Below are positions 17,398 to 26,779 of a stretch of DNA of 64,000 bases, in pieces. Every line of letters starts with the position of its first letter. The stretch's first letter is position 1. The DNA is taken from the NCBI RefSeq assembly GCF_900100765.1, contig NZ_FNFO01000016.1, forward strand, positions 18,475 to 82,474, read 5' to 3'. The position numbers and the translations under genes are program-made. Source of the DNA: Catalinimonas alkaloidigena (GTDB lineage Bacteria > Bacteroidota > Bacteroidia > Cytophagales > Flexibacteraceae). Below the pieces are notes generated by a model that was given only the letters and a program-made list of their open reading frames with translations, did no database searches and was not told where the DNA came from.

Positions 17398-17823
17398 ATG
17401 AACCCTCCCCAAGGCATTGTGTTTTTCGATGGCGTCTGCAACTTTTGCAACAGTGCGGTGCTGTTTGTCTTTGATACCAACACGGCCCGAAACCTGCGGT
17501 ACGCCTCCCTGCAATCCGAGTTTGCGCAGACGTTTATCCCGCCGCACCTCTACCGGGCGGATGATTTTGATACCATGCTGTACTACGAAGGCGGGAAGTT
17601 TTACGACCGCTCCTCGGCCGTGTTGAAGATCGCGGAGCATCTCAAATTTCCCTACCGTTGGGCCGCCGTCTTCCGCGTGATTCCCAAAGCCTGGCGCGAC
17701 CCGATCTACCGACTGATCGCGAAAAACCGCCACGCGCTAACGAGGAAAAATACGTGCCGGTTGATGACGTCGGAAGAGAAGCAATACTTTCTCAAAAGTC
17801 GCCACGATGCGCTTGGTGGTTAA
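17398..17823 (+). CDS. DCC family (DUF393) thiol-disulfide oxidoreductase-like protein
   Basis: The 141-residue protein carries the family signature at the N-terminus, IVFFDGVCNFCNSAV, where the DxxCxxC cysteines lie in a thioredoxin-like position, and later YDRSSAVLKIAEHL and the W.....FR(V)IP...RD.(I/L)Y..IA.NR pattern. The family name comes from the conserved Asp-Cys-Cys set; its physiological substrate is not established. ATG 17398 gives the canonical short N-terminus; an in-frame TTG three codons upstream was rejected. It is cytoplasmic and convergent with the FtsX permease gene, whose stop is 14 bases away. Confidence 0.88.
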   Translation: MNPPQGIVFFDGVCNFCNSAVLFVFDTNTARNLRYASLQSEFAQTFIPPHLYRADDFDTMLYYEGGKFYDRSSAVLKIAEHLKFPYRWAAVFRVIPKAWRDPIYRLIAKNRHALTRKNTCRLMTSEEKQYFLKSRHDALGG

Positions 17824-17837
17824 CACCCAAAACCGAC

Positions 17838-20291
17838 TCACTCCTCCCGCAAACTTTCGGTGGGGTTGGTCGCGACGCTGCGGAGGGTTTGCAGCGTGAC
17901 GGTGGCCAGCAATAGCGCTGCGATCAGCGCTAGCGTGAGGACGTAGGGAAACAGGGGCATGTCGATGCGGTAGGCGAAGTTTTCGAGCCACCGGCGCACG
18001 GCCCAGTAACTCAGGGGCACCGCCACGATGCCGCCGACCAGCAGTACCCACAGGTACTCGCGGCTGATGAGTCGGATGAGGGCCGCCATGTCGGCACCGA
18101 GGATGCGTCGGATGGCGAGCTCTTTCGTGCGGGTGCGCAGCGAGTAGGCGATCAGGCTGAACAAACCCAGAAACGCAATGAATAGCGCCAACCCACTGAA
18201 CACGTAGAGCAACTGCACCTGAATACGTTCGCCTTTGTAGAGCGCTTCGTAGAGGTCATCCAGAAAGTGGTATTCCATCGGGTAGGTGGGAAACTGCTGA
18301 TCCCATACATCCTGGAGGGCCGCCAGCGTCCGGGGGAGGTTTTGCGTTTCTACCTTGATCAGAAAGGTCCGCAGCCAGAGGGGCTCAAATACCAGCACCG
18401 TTGGATCGACTTTGTTTTTGAGCGTTTCCTGGTTGAAGTCTTTTACTACGCCGGTGATGGGACCGGGCGCCAGTTGGTAGGCACCGTTCGACCAGTAGAT
18501 CTGCTGACCCAAGGCCTCGTCCGGCGTTTGCCAGCCCAGGAGCCGCATGCCCGTTTCGTTGATGAGGTACGTACGGGGACGCGTACGCAGGTACTGTTCC
18601 ACCGGATTTTCTGCCGTAAAAGCGGGTACTGGCTCGAAAGGAGCCTCGTGGGTACGGTCTTCTCCCGCCAGCAACGTTACTTCCAGCACATCGGTAAAAC
18701 CGGGGGCTATCACCTGAATGTCGAACGCCGGGGCCGTGGCCGGATCGGTGCCGTGTACGACCAGCGAGCCGACATCGCGAATTTCGCGCGACGGCACTTC
18801 CATGCAGGCCGTTACGCCCAGTACGCCCGGCTGTGACGCAATCGCTTCCTTGAAAGCGGGGTAACCGCTGGTGACGTGGTCGGGCAGATTGGGCATAGCA
18901 ATGATCTGTTCTTTGGTGAGGCCCAGGTTCTTTTCTTGCAAAAATTGAAACTGCCGGTACGCCACAAACGCACTGCCGATCAACAAGATGGAAGCGATAA
19001 ACTGAACGGTGACCATGACGCGCTTCACCTGAAAGGCCCCTTGCCGGCGTCCGGGGCGCACTTTTCCCAGTTTGATGATGTCCACCGACCGGAACGAGGC
19101 CAGCATCCACGCCGGGTACAAGCCTGCCAGCAGGCCGCTGCCCACCGCAATGCCGACAAGCCCACCAACCAGCAACCCGCCGTGCATGAGGAACTCAGCG
19201 CCCGTCAGGGCTTGGAAGGCCGGGAAAAGGCGCCAGGCCAGCAGGCCACCGAGTATGGCCCCCAGCAGGTTGTAGCCCATCGCTTCCGTAAGGGAGTCGA
19301 GCAGCACTTGCCGCCGCCCGGCCCCCAGCACGGTGCGGACGCCCATTTCTTTGGCCCTGCCCAGCGAAAGCGCACTGCTGAGGTTCACGAAGTTGATCAG
19401 CGCAATCAGCAGAATAAATCCGCCCACCCACCAGAAAATCTGCACGTAAAGGGCATTGCCGTTCGGCACGATTTCGCGCGCCACGTTGGAGTGAAGGTGA
19501 ATGTCGGGGAGGTGTTGAAATACGAACGACACGTTTCCGCTCTCCTGCGCCGGGGCGTGCTGCCGGAAAAACTCCGGCAGTTGGGCATCGATGGCCCGAA
19601 TGTCCGCGTCGCGGTGCAACAGCGTGTAGACATACGCCCAGCCCGCGCGCTCGGTCGAATCCTGAAACGAAATGAGCATGTCGACCGGCAGGTGCGTGTC
19701 GGAGGGCAGGTCTTCCATCACGCCTTTCACCGTGTAGGTCGTCTCTTCGGGATTCCAGGAGCCCACCATTGCCAGTTCCTGGCCCACCACGTCGGCCGTG
19801 CCGAAGTACGTGCGGGCCAGGGACGCACTCAGCACCACCGTACGCGGTTCGACAAGGGCGGTCGCGGAATGGCCGCGAAGGAGCGGAAAATCAAAGACGT
19901 CGAATACGTTGGCATCGGTCACGTACGCGTGCTCGGGCCGAAATTTCTGGTCGCCGATGCGCACGTATTTCTGCTCGAAGTTCTGAAAACGGACCTGCGC
20001 CTCGATGTCAGGAAAGGCATCGGGCAACTGGTTGACGTACGGTGCGGGCACCCGGGCAAAATGGGACACAAATCCATCGTCGCCCGTGAAGCGGTACGTC
20101 ACCCGGTAGATGCGGTCGCGTCGGCTGTGAAAATGCTCGAAATTCGATTCGTAGTGGAGGTAAATGCCGATCAGCGTCACCGCCGCAAACCCAATGGCGA
20201 GTCCCAGGGTGTTGAGCGTGGCATACAGGGCGTTGCGCCGAAAATGGCGTAGGTGTACGAACAAGCTGTGGAAGAACAGAGCGCGCGACAT
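17838..20291 (-). CDS. Orphan MacB/FtsX-type ABC permease
   Basis: The 817-residue membrane protein has the double MacB_PCD + FtsX architecture: an N-terminal helix in NTLGLAIGFAAVTLIGIYL, a periplasmic domain, three helices with FVNLSSALSLGRAKEMGVRTVLGA, a second periplasmic domain, and a final three-helix block with RTKELAIRRILGADMAALIRLISREYLWVLL ending in NPTESLREE. Such proteins are the membrane half of type VII ABC (mechanotransmission) systems, but no ATPase or membrane-fusion gene is adjacent. The substrate is unknown. A near-perfect Bacteroidota promoter lies 45-73 bases upstream. This gene stands alone, about 18 kb from the permease array at 38-51 kb, and its ending (SLREE) is more diverged. 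Confidence 0.92.
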   Translation of the reverse strand: MSRALFFHSLFVHLRHFRRNALYATLNTLGLAIGFAAVTLIGIYLHYESNFEHFHSRRDRIYRVTYRFTGDDGFVSHFARVPAPYVNQLPDAFPDIEAQVRFQNFEQKYVRIGDQKFRPEHAYVTDANVFDVFDFPLLRGHSATALVEPRTVVLSASLARTYFGTADVVGQELAMVGSWNPEETTYTVKGVMEDLPSDTHLPVDMLISFQDSTERAGWAYVYTLLHRDADIRAIDAQLPEFFRQHAPAQESGNVSFVFQHLPDIHLHSNVAREIVPNGNALYVQIFWWVGGFILLIALINFVNLSSALSLGRAKEMGVRTVLGAGRRQVLLDSLTEAMGYNLLGAILGGLLAWRLFPAFQALTGAEFLMHGGLLVGGLVGIAVGSGLLAGLYPAWMLASFRSVDIIKLGKVRPGRRQGAFQVKRVMVTVQFIASILLIGSAFVAYRQFQFLQEKNLGLTKEQIIAMPNLPDHVTSGYPAFKEAIASQPGVLGVTACMEVPSREIRDVGSLVVHGTDPATAPAFDIQVIAPGFTDVLEVTLLAGEDRTHEAPFEPVPAFTAENPVEQYLRTRPRTYLINETGMRLLGWQTPDEALGQQIYWSNGAYQLAPGPITGVVKDFNQETLKNKVDPTVLVFEPLWLRTFLIKVETQNLPRTLAALQDVWDQQFPTYPMEYHFLDDLYEALYKGERIQVQLLYVFSGLALFIAFLGLFSLIAYSLRTRTKELAIRRILGADMAALIRLISREYLWVLLVGGIVAVPLSYWAVRRWLENFAYRIDMPLFPYVLTLALIAALLLATVTLQTLRSVATNPTESLREE

Positions 20292-20722
20292 AGAAGCGGA
20301 GGGTAAGGTACCAGGGTGACCTGAAGCGATCGTACCAAAGATAAGCGGCTAGGCCTTTCCCAAACGTTAACGGAACGTTAATGGCCTTTGGAGACGGTAC
20401 GGCGTGCTGAACCAGCCAGGCAACAGGATAACGCGCTCAGCATATTGCCGACTAGGAATGCGATGAAGACAGATGCTACAGGTAAGCATCTACAACCTGG
20501 AAAATTCTCCGTGCGGGTAGAGCGAGGGCGTTGCGCGCATTGGGCAAGCAAACGCTGTTGTATACGTAGCCATGAACCGTCGCAGGTTTGGATACCCAGG
20601 GAATTGAGACCGCGTCGGGCGTGAAACAAATTGCGCGGAGGGGAGTTATAGGTTGCACGTATCCGGTCATGCCCCACCCTTGAGCGACCGGCCATTTTTT
20701 AAGCTTCTAACTTTTTCAACGC
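20292..20722. other. Divergent intergenic region; promoter plus unassigned sequence
   Basis: This 431-base gap carries the minus-strand promoter of the FtsX permease at 20336-20364. The remaining approximately 350 bases toward the Gfo/Idh gene contain only short frames on both strands without domain or signal features. I see no RNA gene, repeat or clear plus-strand promoter in it. Confidence 0.6.
20336..20364 (-). promoter_or_regulatory. Near-consensus Bacteroidota promoter for the FtsX permease
   Basis: Minus strand TTTG (20364-20361), 17-base spacer, then TATCTTTG (20343-20336): both elements match the -33 TTTG / -7 TAnnTTTG consensus completely. Transcription should start near 20330, giving a leader of about 40 bases before ATG 20291. 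Confidence 0.65.
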
Positions 20723-22081
20723 ATGAGCACAATCGATTCGCAGGTGGAGCAATGGCTTCGCCGTTCTTTCTCCCGTAAAACCTTTATTCAGACGGCCGGT
20801 CGTGGCCTGGCTGCCGGCGCGCTGGGAAGCGTGGTCGGAGCCTGTTCGGCCGGGCAACAGGCCTTGCGGGGGGCGGGGGCGGTCCCCAATTTGCCCCCTG
20901 AGTCGCCTCCGGCGCAGATTCCCCCGCAGGTAGACGAACCCATCCGACTGGAAACGTGGAAGTCGGACGCAGATCGGCAGTCGCCCCCGACGCCCTCGCC
21001 GTTGCCGCCCGATCAGCGGGTAGGGTATGCGTTGGTCGGGTTGGGTCACCTGACGCTGGAAGAGCTGCTGCCGGCCTTTGGCGAATGTGCCAGGTCGAAA
21101 CCGGTGGCGCTGGTGAGTGGCAGCCCCGAAAAGATGCAGCGTGTCGCGCAGCAGTACGGCATCAAGCCCGAAAACTGCTACAATTACGAAACGTACGACC
21201 AACTGAAGGACAATCCCGAGGTGCAGGCAATCTACATCGTGCTGCCCAACGGCATGCACGCCGAGTACACCATCCGGGGCGCGGAGGCGGGTAAGCACAT
21301 CTTGTGTGAGAAGCCGATGGCCAACACGCCGGAAGAGTGCGAGGCGATGATCGCGGCCTGCCAGCGGGCGCAGCGCCTGTTGATGGTGGCTTACCGGATT
21401 CAGTACGAAGCCACCAACCGGCTGGTACGCGACCTGGTGCGGAATCAACACTACGGCAAGGTGAAGTACATCGAGGCGTTCAACGGACAAAGCTCGGCCA
21501 ATCCCGACCACTGGCGGCACAAAATCGCGCTGGCGGGGGGTGGCGCCCTGCCCGACATCGGGCTGTACTGCCTTAACACAATACGCTTTCTGCTGGGCGA
21601 AGAACCTACCGAAGTGTTCGCCTACCAGTACAGCACGCCGGGCGATCCGCTGTTCCGCGAGGTGGAAGAGATGGTGTCGTGGCAGATGCGCTTTCCGAGC
21701 GGACTCGTGACCAACTCGGCCACGCATTACCAGGCGCACGAATCGCGTCGCTACCGCGTGATGGCCGAACGGGGTTGGATGAACATGGACGCGGCGTTTG
21801 CCTACCAGGGGCAGCAGTTGGCGATCTCCTACGCAGAGGGCCAGCAGGAGCGTACCGAGGAGGTGCAGTTGCCCGTCAAAAACCAGTTTGCCGCCGAAAT
21901 CGACCATTTCTCGACCTGCATTCTGGAAGGAAAGCGCCCTTACACACCGGGCGAAGAGGGCCTGCAGGACCACCGCATCATGGCCGCGATCTACCAGTCG
22001 GCGCGCGAAGGACGGCCCGTCGCGCTACCCCACATCGAAGGCAAAGACCGATTCCGTGGCGAAGATCCGAAGGCATTGTAA
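20723..22081 (+). CDS. Exported Gfo/Idh/MocA oxidoreductase (GFOR-like), probably a Tat lipoprotein
   Basis: The 452-residue protein starts with a twin-arginine signal (RRSFSRKTFIQTAGRG, Arg 13-14) ending in VGAC (Cys 41), so it may be a Tat-exported lipoprotein. A proline-rich linker (about 52-97) leads to the Rossmann domain (YALVGLGHL, 102-110), the LCEKPMANT motif (194-202) and a C-terminal domain resembling glucose-fructose oxidoreductase and related dehydrogenases (GGGALPDIGLYCLNTIRFLLGEEPTEV). Enzymes of this type keep a tightly bound NAD(P) and oxidise or reduce sugars in the periplasm. Substrate is not predictable. It stands alone in the plus direction and is convergent with the DUF3667 gene. 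Confidence 0.87.
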   Translation: MSTIDSQVEQWLRRSFSRKTFIQTAGRGLAAGALGSVVGACSAGQQALRGAGAVPNLPPESPPAQIPPQVDEPIRLETWKSDADRQSPPTPSPLPPDQRVGYALVGLGHLTLEELLPAFGECARSKPVALVSGSPEKMQRVAQQYGIKPENCYNYETYDQLKDNPEVQAIYIVLPNGMHAEYTIRGAEAGKHILCEKPMANTPEECEAMIAACQRAQRLLMVAYRIQYEATNRLVRDLVRNQHYGKVKYIEAFNGQSSANPDHWRHKIALAGGGALPDIGLYCLNTIRFLLGEEPTEVFAYQYSTPGDPLFREVEEMVSWQMRFPSGLVTNSATHYQAHESRRYRVMAERGWMNMDAAFAYQGQQLAISYAEGQQERTEEVQLPVKNQFAAEIDHFSTCILEGKRPYTPGEEGLQDHRIMAAIYQSAREGRPVALPHIEGKDRFRGEDPKAL

Positions 22082-22102
22082 TGGAGGAAAGTAAGGCAGG
22101 CG

Positions 22103-22876
22103 TTAGTTCAAGCTGGTAACCGTTAGGTAGCCGATGCTGATGTAGAAGATGCTCATGAGGACCAGAAAGGCAAGCATAAACACGAGTGGCTTGGCGAAAC
22201 GCCAGAGCGAGGTACTTTGAAAAACAGGTATGTGCAAGCGATACGTGAACCACGTCAGAAGGGGGAGGAGCAGCAGGTTGAAAAGCTGGTCGGGCAGCGG
22301 CAGGCTGGACAGGGCCCTGTCAAGCACCTGAAATACAACATCGGCCAGGATGAATTGCGCCAGCCAGTAGGTGTTGAGCACCAGATGTTCGGCGTAGTTG
22401 TAGTCGGTCTTGCGGTAGAGAAACCACGTGGCCAAGGCGCACAGCGGGATGGTGGCCAGCATGATGGGCAGGCTGAAGACGCGCAGGCGTGCGGCGACCT
22501 GGGGCCAGGCAACTGATTTTTCGGCACCTTCGAAAAAGCCGCGGATGAACTGTTCGTGGAAATAGCCGCTTTTGTCGCTGTCGGCAACCAGAAAGAACAG
22601 ACCGTACAGGGCGGTGATGAACACAAAGTAGGGCAGGGGAGCCAGGTAGCGTTTCCGCACGCCCGCGATGTAGCTCAGCGCCACACGGCTGGGCGTATGG
22701 AGTAGCGTCAGGAACGTCTGCCAGAAACGGTTGTCGACGTTGAAGACCGACGCCAGGCCTTGTTCCAGTAGGTGCCCGACGCGCAGGCGTTCGTGAATAA
22801 CCTTCGCTCCGCAGGCGGGGCAATAGTGCGGGGGCGCGGCAAGCGGGTGTTGGCAATTGCGGCAACGTGGGTCCAT
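22103..22876 (-). CDS. DUF3667 membrane protein with N-terminal zinc ribbon
   Basis: The 257-residue protein begins with two CxxC pairs (CRNC at residues 5-8 and CPAC at about 19-22), a short zinc ribbon, followed by an amphipathic region (VGHLLEQGLASVFNVDNRFWQTFLTLLHTPSRVALSYI.G.RKRYLAPLPYF) that is the hallmark of DUF3667, and about five transmembrane helices. The function of the family is unknown; it is common in Bacteroidota. It is 51 bases downstream of another small membrane-protein gene on the same strand, and the two may be co-transcribed. Its stop is 21 bases from the convergent Gfo/Idh stop. Confidence 0.85.
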   Translation of the reverse strand: MDPRCRNCQHPLAAPPHYCPACGAKVIHERLRVGHLLEQGLASVFNVDNRFWQTFLTLLHTPSRVALSYIAGVRKRYLAPLPYFVFITALYGLFFLVADSDKSGYFHEQFIRGFFEGAEKSVAWPQVAARLRVFSLPIMLATIPLCALATWFLYRKTDYNYAEHLVLNTYWLAQFILADVVFQVLDRALSSLPLPDQLFNLLLLPLLTWFTYRLHIPVFQSTSLWRFAKPLVFMLAFLVLMSIFYISIGYLTVTSLN

Positions 22877-22927
22877 CAGGGCAAGGAAATCGGCATCAGA
22901 AATAAGCAGAGAGACTTTGGGCGGGCG

Positions 22928-23365
22928 TCACCGTTTCGGTTGCAAGGTGCCTTTTTGTTTCAGGTAGTCGGCCTGATCGATGAGCGATTTGATCAGCCCC
23001 AGCATGCCCAGCGCAATCGACAGCAGGCCCACGCCCAGCAGACGCCCGTCGGCCGTAGAGGCCTTCACCAGGGCGTAACTTCCCATCACCAGCCCGAAGC
23101 AGCAGACGGCCAGCAGCGTGTAGATGTAGACCTGAAAGACGCGTTCGCGTTCCATGACCCAACGGCTGATTTTGTCGACGCGGTCCAGGTCGCGTAACGA
23201 CACCAGCGACAGCCCAAAGCCCATCAGAATGAAGGCGAACGAGATGTCTTCCAGCAGGTTGTACCCCTCGAAGAGCAGAGGCCGGTAGACGTAGAAAAGG
23301 CCGCCGAGCATAAACGGCAGGTTCGCGTAGCTGATGTACCGGAAGAAAAGGTAGAGGTAGTGCAT
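22928..23365 (-). CDS. Small four-helix integral membrane protein
   Basis: The 145-residue protein has about four hydrophobic helices (MHYLYLFFRYISYANLPFMLGGLFYVY, LEDISFAFILMGFGLSLVSL, VFQVYIYTLLAVCCFGLVMGSYAL, LLGVGLLSIALGMLGLIKSLI) with a charged loop RDLDRVDKISRWVMERERVF between helices 2 and 3. I recognise no family with confidence. It lies immediately upstream of the DUF3667 gene on the same strand. No signal peptide beyond the first membrane helix. Confidence 0.75.
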   Translation of the reverse strand: MHYLYLFFRYISYANLPFMLGGLFYVYRPLLFEGYNLLEDISFAFILMGFGLSLVSLRDLDRVDKISRWVMERERVFQVYIYTLLAVCCFGLVMGSYALVKASTADGRLLGVGLLSIALGMLGLIKSLIDQADYLKQKGTLQPKR

Positions 23366-23497
23366 AAGCAGAAAACGGGCGCGTGGGCAGAAAAGGCTTC
23401 GTTAAAACTACACGACTTCGTGCGAATGTTCAACTTCCTGGTGTGACCCGTGGTAGAAACAAGGCCGTTGCGCAGCAAGAAAAGTTGGCCGGAGGGG

Positions 23498-23505
23498 TAA
23501 TTTTG
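23498..23505 (+). promoter_or_regulatory. -7 element (TAATTTTG) upstream of the GH43 gene
   Basis: TAATTTTG matches TAnnTTTG and would place the transcript start near 23511, about 74 bases before ATG 23585. No TTG occurs at the proper -33 spacing, so the promoter may need an activator or may be weak. Confidence 0.4.
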
Positions 23506-23584
23506 CAATCGGTTGAAATGAGTATCTTAGCGCCGTTCCCGTGCGGCTTCGGCTGCCTGCAAAACCTACAAACCTAACTCGAAC

Positions 23585-24706
23585 ATGCTGAAAGCGTTTT
23601 CTCCGAAATTACCTGGCCTCACCCTGTTGTGCGCTTCGGCGCTGACGGTGGCGTGCCAGCAGTCCACTCCTTCGCAAACGGAAACCACCGACGTAGTCGA
23701 CTCGACCGAGCAAGAGGCCATGGCCGATGAGCAGCGGTTTTTGTCCGATCCGCTCGTTACCGACATTTATACGGCCGATCCGTCGGCGCACGTTTTCAAC
23801 GGCAAACTGTACATCTACCCGTCGCACGACATTGAGGCGGGGGTGCCGGAAGATGATCTCGGCAGTCATTTCGACATGCGCGACTACCACGTGCTGTCGA
23901 TGGACAGCGTCGGCGGTCAGGTGACAGATCACGGCGTGGCGCTCGACATCAAGGATGTTCCCTGGGCCGGGCGACAACTGTGGGCCCCCGACGCGGCGTT
24001 TAAAAACGGAACGTACTACCTCTATTTCCCGGCCAAGGACAAAGACGATATTTTCCACATCGGTGTGGCGACCAGCGCGTCGCCAACCGGGCCGTTCAAA
24101 GCCCAGCCGCAGCCCATCAAAGGCAGCTACAGCATCGATCCGGCCGTGTTTCAGGACAAAGACGGTCAATTTTACATGTACGTCGGCGGCATCTGGGGCG
24201 GACAGCTTCAGCGCTGGCAGACCGGTTCGTACCAGCCGGAAGATACCTATCCGGCCGACGATCAGCCGGCGCTGATGCCCAAGGTAGCGAAGCTCAGCAA
24301 CGACATGTTGAGTTTTGCGGAAACGCCGCGCGATCTGCAGATCCTGGACGAAAACGGGAAGCCGCTGTTGACCGGCGACAACGACCGCCGCTTTTTTGAA
24401 GCGTCTTGGGTGCACATGTACAACGGCAAGTACTACTTTTCGTATTCGACCGGCGATACGCACTACATCGCCTACGCCATCGGCGACAGCCCCTACGGAC
24501 CTTTTACCTACAAAGGCGTGATTCTCAATCCGGTACTGGGCTGGACCAACCACCACTCCATCGTAGAATTCAACGGCAAGTGGTACCTCTTCTACCACGA
24601 CAGTTCCCTGTCGGGAGGCAAGACGCACCTGCGTAGCGTGAAAGTGACGGAACTGCACTACAACCCGGACGGCACCATCCAGACGGTCGACGCCTACGTC
24701 GAATAA
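23585..24706 (+). CDS. GH43 glycoside hydrolase lipoprotein (beta-xylosidase / alpha-L-arabinofuranosidase type)
   Basis: The 373-residue protein has a lipoprotein signal (lipobox TVAC, Cys24), a low-complexity acidic linker, and a five-bladed beta-propeller with the three GH43 carboxylates: base D65 in YTADPSAHV, pKa modulator D185 in SIDPAVF, and acid E272 in FFEASWVH. GH43 enzymes remove xylose or arabinose by inversion; the subfamily cannot be fixed by eye. As a lipoprotein it is probably at the cell surface or in the periplasm. No SusC/SusD pair is adjacent. It is convergent with the beta-helix gene. Confidence 0.9.
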   Translation: MLKAFSPKLPGLTLLCASALTVACQQSTPSQTETTDVVDSTEQEAMADEQRFLSDPLVTDIYTADPSAHVFNGKLYIYPSHDIEAGVPEDDLGSHFDMRDYHVLSMDSVGGQVTDHGVALDIKDVPWAGRQLWAPDAAFKNGTYYLYFPAKDKDDIFHIGVATSASPTGPFKAQPQPIKGSYSIDPAVFQDKDGQFYMYVGGIWGGQLQRWQTGSYQPEDTYPADDQPALMPKVAKLSNDMLSFAETPRDLQILDENGKPLLTGDNDRRFFEASWVHMYNGKYYFSYSTGDTHYIAYAIGDSPYGPFTYKGVILNPVLGWTNHHSIVEFNGKWYLFYHDSSLSGGKTHLRSVKVTELHYNPDGTIQTVDAYVE

Positions 24707-24748
24707 TTTGCCCGGTTACGAAGCACTAATTGCGATTGGCAAGGGAGG

Positions 24749-26518
24749 TTAATTTCCCTGCCGGATAAACGGCTGGTGGTAGCGTCGCCCGTCGGTGCGC
24801 GTCACCACCAGCCGGTACAGTCCCGCCGGCAGGTGGGACACGTCGAGCGACGTCGTGTACGGGGCGCTTAGGAGCAGTTGCCCCGTGGTGCCATAGACTT
24901 CTACCGACCGGACCGAAGCGGGTGCGGACGAAGGCCAACGCCATTGCAGCCGGTCGCGAACCGGATTCGGGTACAATACCAGACGAGGCGCCGGAAGCGT
25001 TTCCCGGTGGGTGACGGGCGTCTCGACGTCGCAGGCCGTATGGCCTCCCTCGGCCCAGCGCACCGCCGCCAGAAGGGGGTGTGCGTTCAACGCATGCGGT
25101 GGGCCCATGGACGGCCACGCCTCCTGCACTCCGTAGTAGGGAGGGGGCGTTTTCCGGTACAGCGAAGCTTCGGGGAGGTCGCCGGTCTGGGCGGGTACCC
25201 GCTTGCCCTTCTGGTTGTTGCTGTACTCAAAGTGACCTGATCCCGCCAGCAGATAATTGCCCATGAATGCTCCGGAGTTGGTGATTTCGTTGCCGACAAA
25301 ATTCTGCCGGTCGCTGGCCGGATTCGAATTCATAACGATCCCGTACAACTCGATCCGATTCCTGAAAAACGTGTTGTACGGTCCGTTGATGCCGTGCGAG
25401 TTGTCGATCACCAGGTTCTGCACCTGATTGCCTTCGCACAGGTTGGCGTACGGATAGTTGCCGTGCAGTACCAGATCGCCCGCCGCGTTGGTCGGCAGAA
25501 ACGGATCGTCCCAGTAGGGTTCCCGCGAATAGTTGTAGGCGAGAACATTCCCGTTGGCGCCGGCCTGGAGAATCATCGCGTGGCGCAGGTGCCGGAACAC
25601 GTTGTTGTGGACGAGGCACTCACCCGTGGCAAACTGGAGCATCACGCCATAGCCCTGGCCGCCTCCGCCGTACGCAAACGCGTTGTGCAGGTAGCTTCCC
25701 GAAATTTCCAGCTGCGTGCTGTGGCTGGCCGTGATGTGGGCGAAATTGCCGTTTATGCTTTCCACACACGTCACCCAACAGTGAGCCGCGTACTGAAAGT
25801 GGAGGTTGCTCGTCTGTGCCTTGGTTGCGTCCAGGCGTTCGAGGGCCAGTTGCTCGATGCCCACGTACTGCACCGGCTCCCACCGCTGGAGTTGGGCCTG
25901 ATACGCCTGGGCAAACGGCCGCCGCAGCGGGCTCGCCAGCACAAGTACATTTCCCTGAATCGCGCTGATTTGTACTACCTGCCCGGTTTCGCCCCGCGCC
26001 CACTCGGAAGTGACCAGCCGGGCATCGTCTTCCGACAGATAGACGTAGTCGCCGGGCTGGAACCGGGCCGAGGCCGTGACGTGCACGCGCCGATCCCCCT
26101 GAGCGGCGTCGGCCGTCAGCGCGGCCGTATCGGCAGTAACCTTGCCCGTTACAGAAATCAGGTCTTTTTCTTCCTGCAATGCAAACCGGAGTCGGGTTTC
26201 AGCGGCCGAAGCACCGCGTAGAATCAGGTGATCGCGCAACACCAGCGGCCGCTCGAACCGGTACGTTCCTGGCGGAAAATACAGCACCGCCGGTACGCCT
26301 CGCAAGGAATCGAGGAGGCGGCTTATGACCGCATCGTTCGGCGTGACGCCGTCAGCAAAGCCGCCAGCATGCTGAAAATCGACCCAGGCACCGTCGGGAA
26401 ACTCCGTGGGAACCGTCCCGGCGCGGCTCCAGTCGGTCGTACGTTCGGCGGGCAGGGTCTGTGTGCTACCACTCAGGCAGCATCCCCACCACAACATCCA
26501 TAAAAGCTTGAATCTCAC
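24749..26518 (-). CDS. T9SS-sorted right-handed beta-helix (pectate-lyase-like) protein
   Basis: The 589-residue protein begins with a signal (MRFKLLWMLWWGCCLSGSTQT; GTG start, since the next ATG would remove the basic residues). The middle is a parallel beta-helix: after a pectate-lyase-superfamily entry (AWVDFQHAGGFADGVTPNDAVISRLLDSL...VLYFPPGTYRF) come turns such as GSYLHNAF, NNVFRHLRHAMILQ, GNQVQNLVIDNSHG and GNEITNSGAFMGNYL. The C-terminus (VLYPNPVRDRLQW...VEVYGTTGQLLL...LPAGLYRLVVTRTDG) is a type A T9SS sorting domain, so the protein should cross the outer membrane. It could bind or cleave a polysaccharide; no lyase active site is evident by eye. Confidence 0.85.
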   Translation of the reverse strand: MRFKLLWMLWWGCCLSGSTQTLPAERTTDWSRAGTVPTEFPDGAWVDFQHAGGFADGVTPNDAVISRLLDSLRGVPAVLYFPPGTYRFERPLVLRDHLILRGASAAETRLRFALQEEKDLISVTGKVTADTAALTADAAQGDRRVHVTASARFQPGDYVYLSEDDARLVTSEWARGETGQVVQISAIQGNVLVLASPLRRPFAQAYQAQLQRWEPVQYVGIEQLALERLDATKAQTSNLHFQYAAHCWVTCVESINGNFAHITASHSTQLEISGSYLHNAFAYGGGGQGYGVMLQFATGECLVHNNVFRHLRHAMILQAGANGNVLAYNYSREPYWDDPFLPTNAAGDLVLHGNYPYANLCEGNQVQNLVIDNSHGINGPYNTFFRNRIELYGIVMNSNPASDRQNFVGNEITNSGAFMGNYLLAGSGHFEYSNNQKGKRVPAQTGDLPEASLYRKTPPPYYGVQEAWPSMGPPHALNAHPLLAAVRWAEGGHTACDVETPVTHRETLPAPRLVLYPNPVRDRLQWRWPSSAPASVRSVEVYGTTGQLLLSAPYTTSLDVSHLPAGLYRLVVTRTDGRRYHQPFIRQGN

Positions 26519-26779
26519 GCGTTTGTGTTCAATGAAAAAATGCGCTCAAAGATGGGAAACCCTGCGCAAACCGGCCGGGTGGGGCCGCCGGAAGCATGTA
26601 AGGTACGCAGCAAAAGCGGAAGAAGGGAAGCGCGGTTGTGGTGCCGCTCTGTTTAGTGCGTTGATTTGCCGACGGGGATAGCGTTTGGAGGAATCTTTCG
26701 GCCAGGATCATGGTCCAATTGCCACACCCGGGAATTAGCCAGTACGAAAACACTATCCGCCTGCACCGTTGTTGCCAAA

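Noticed and set aside
20378..20695. 105-codon minus-strand frame between the permease and Gfo/Idh genes
   Set aside because: No domain; it begins at the edge of the Gfo/Idh leader and looks random.
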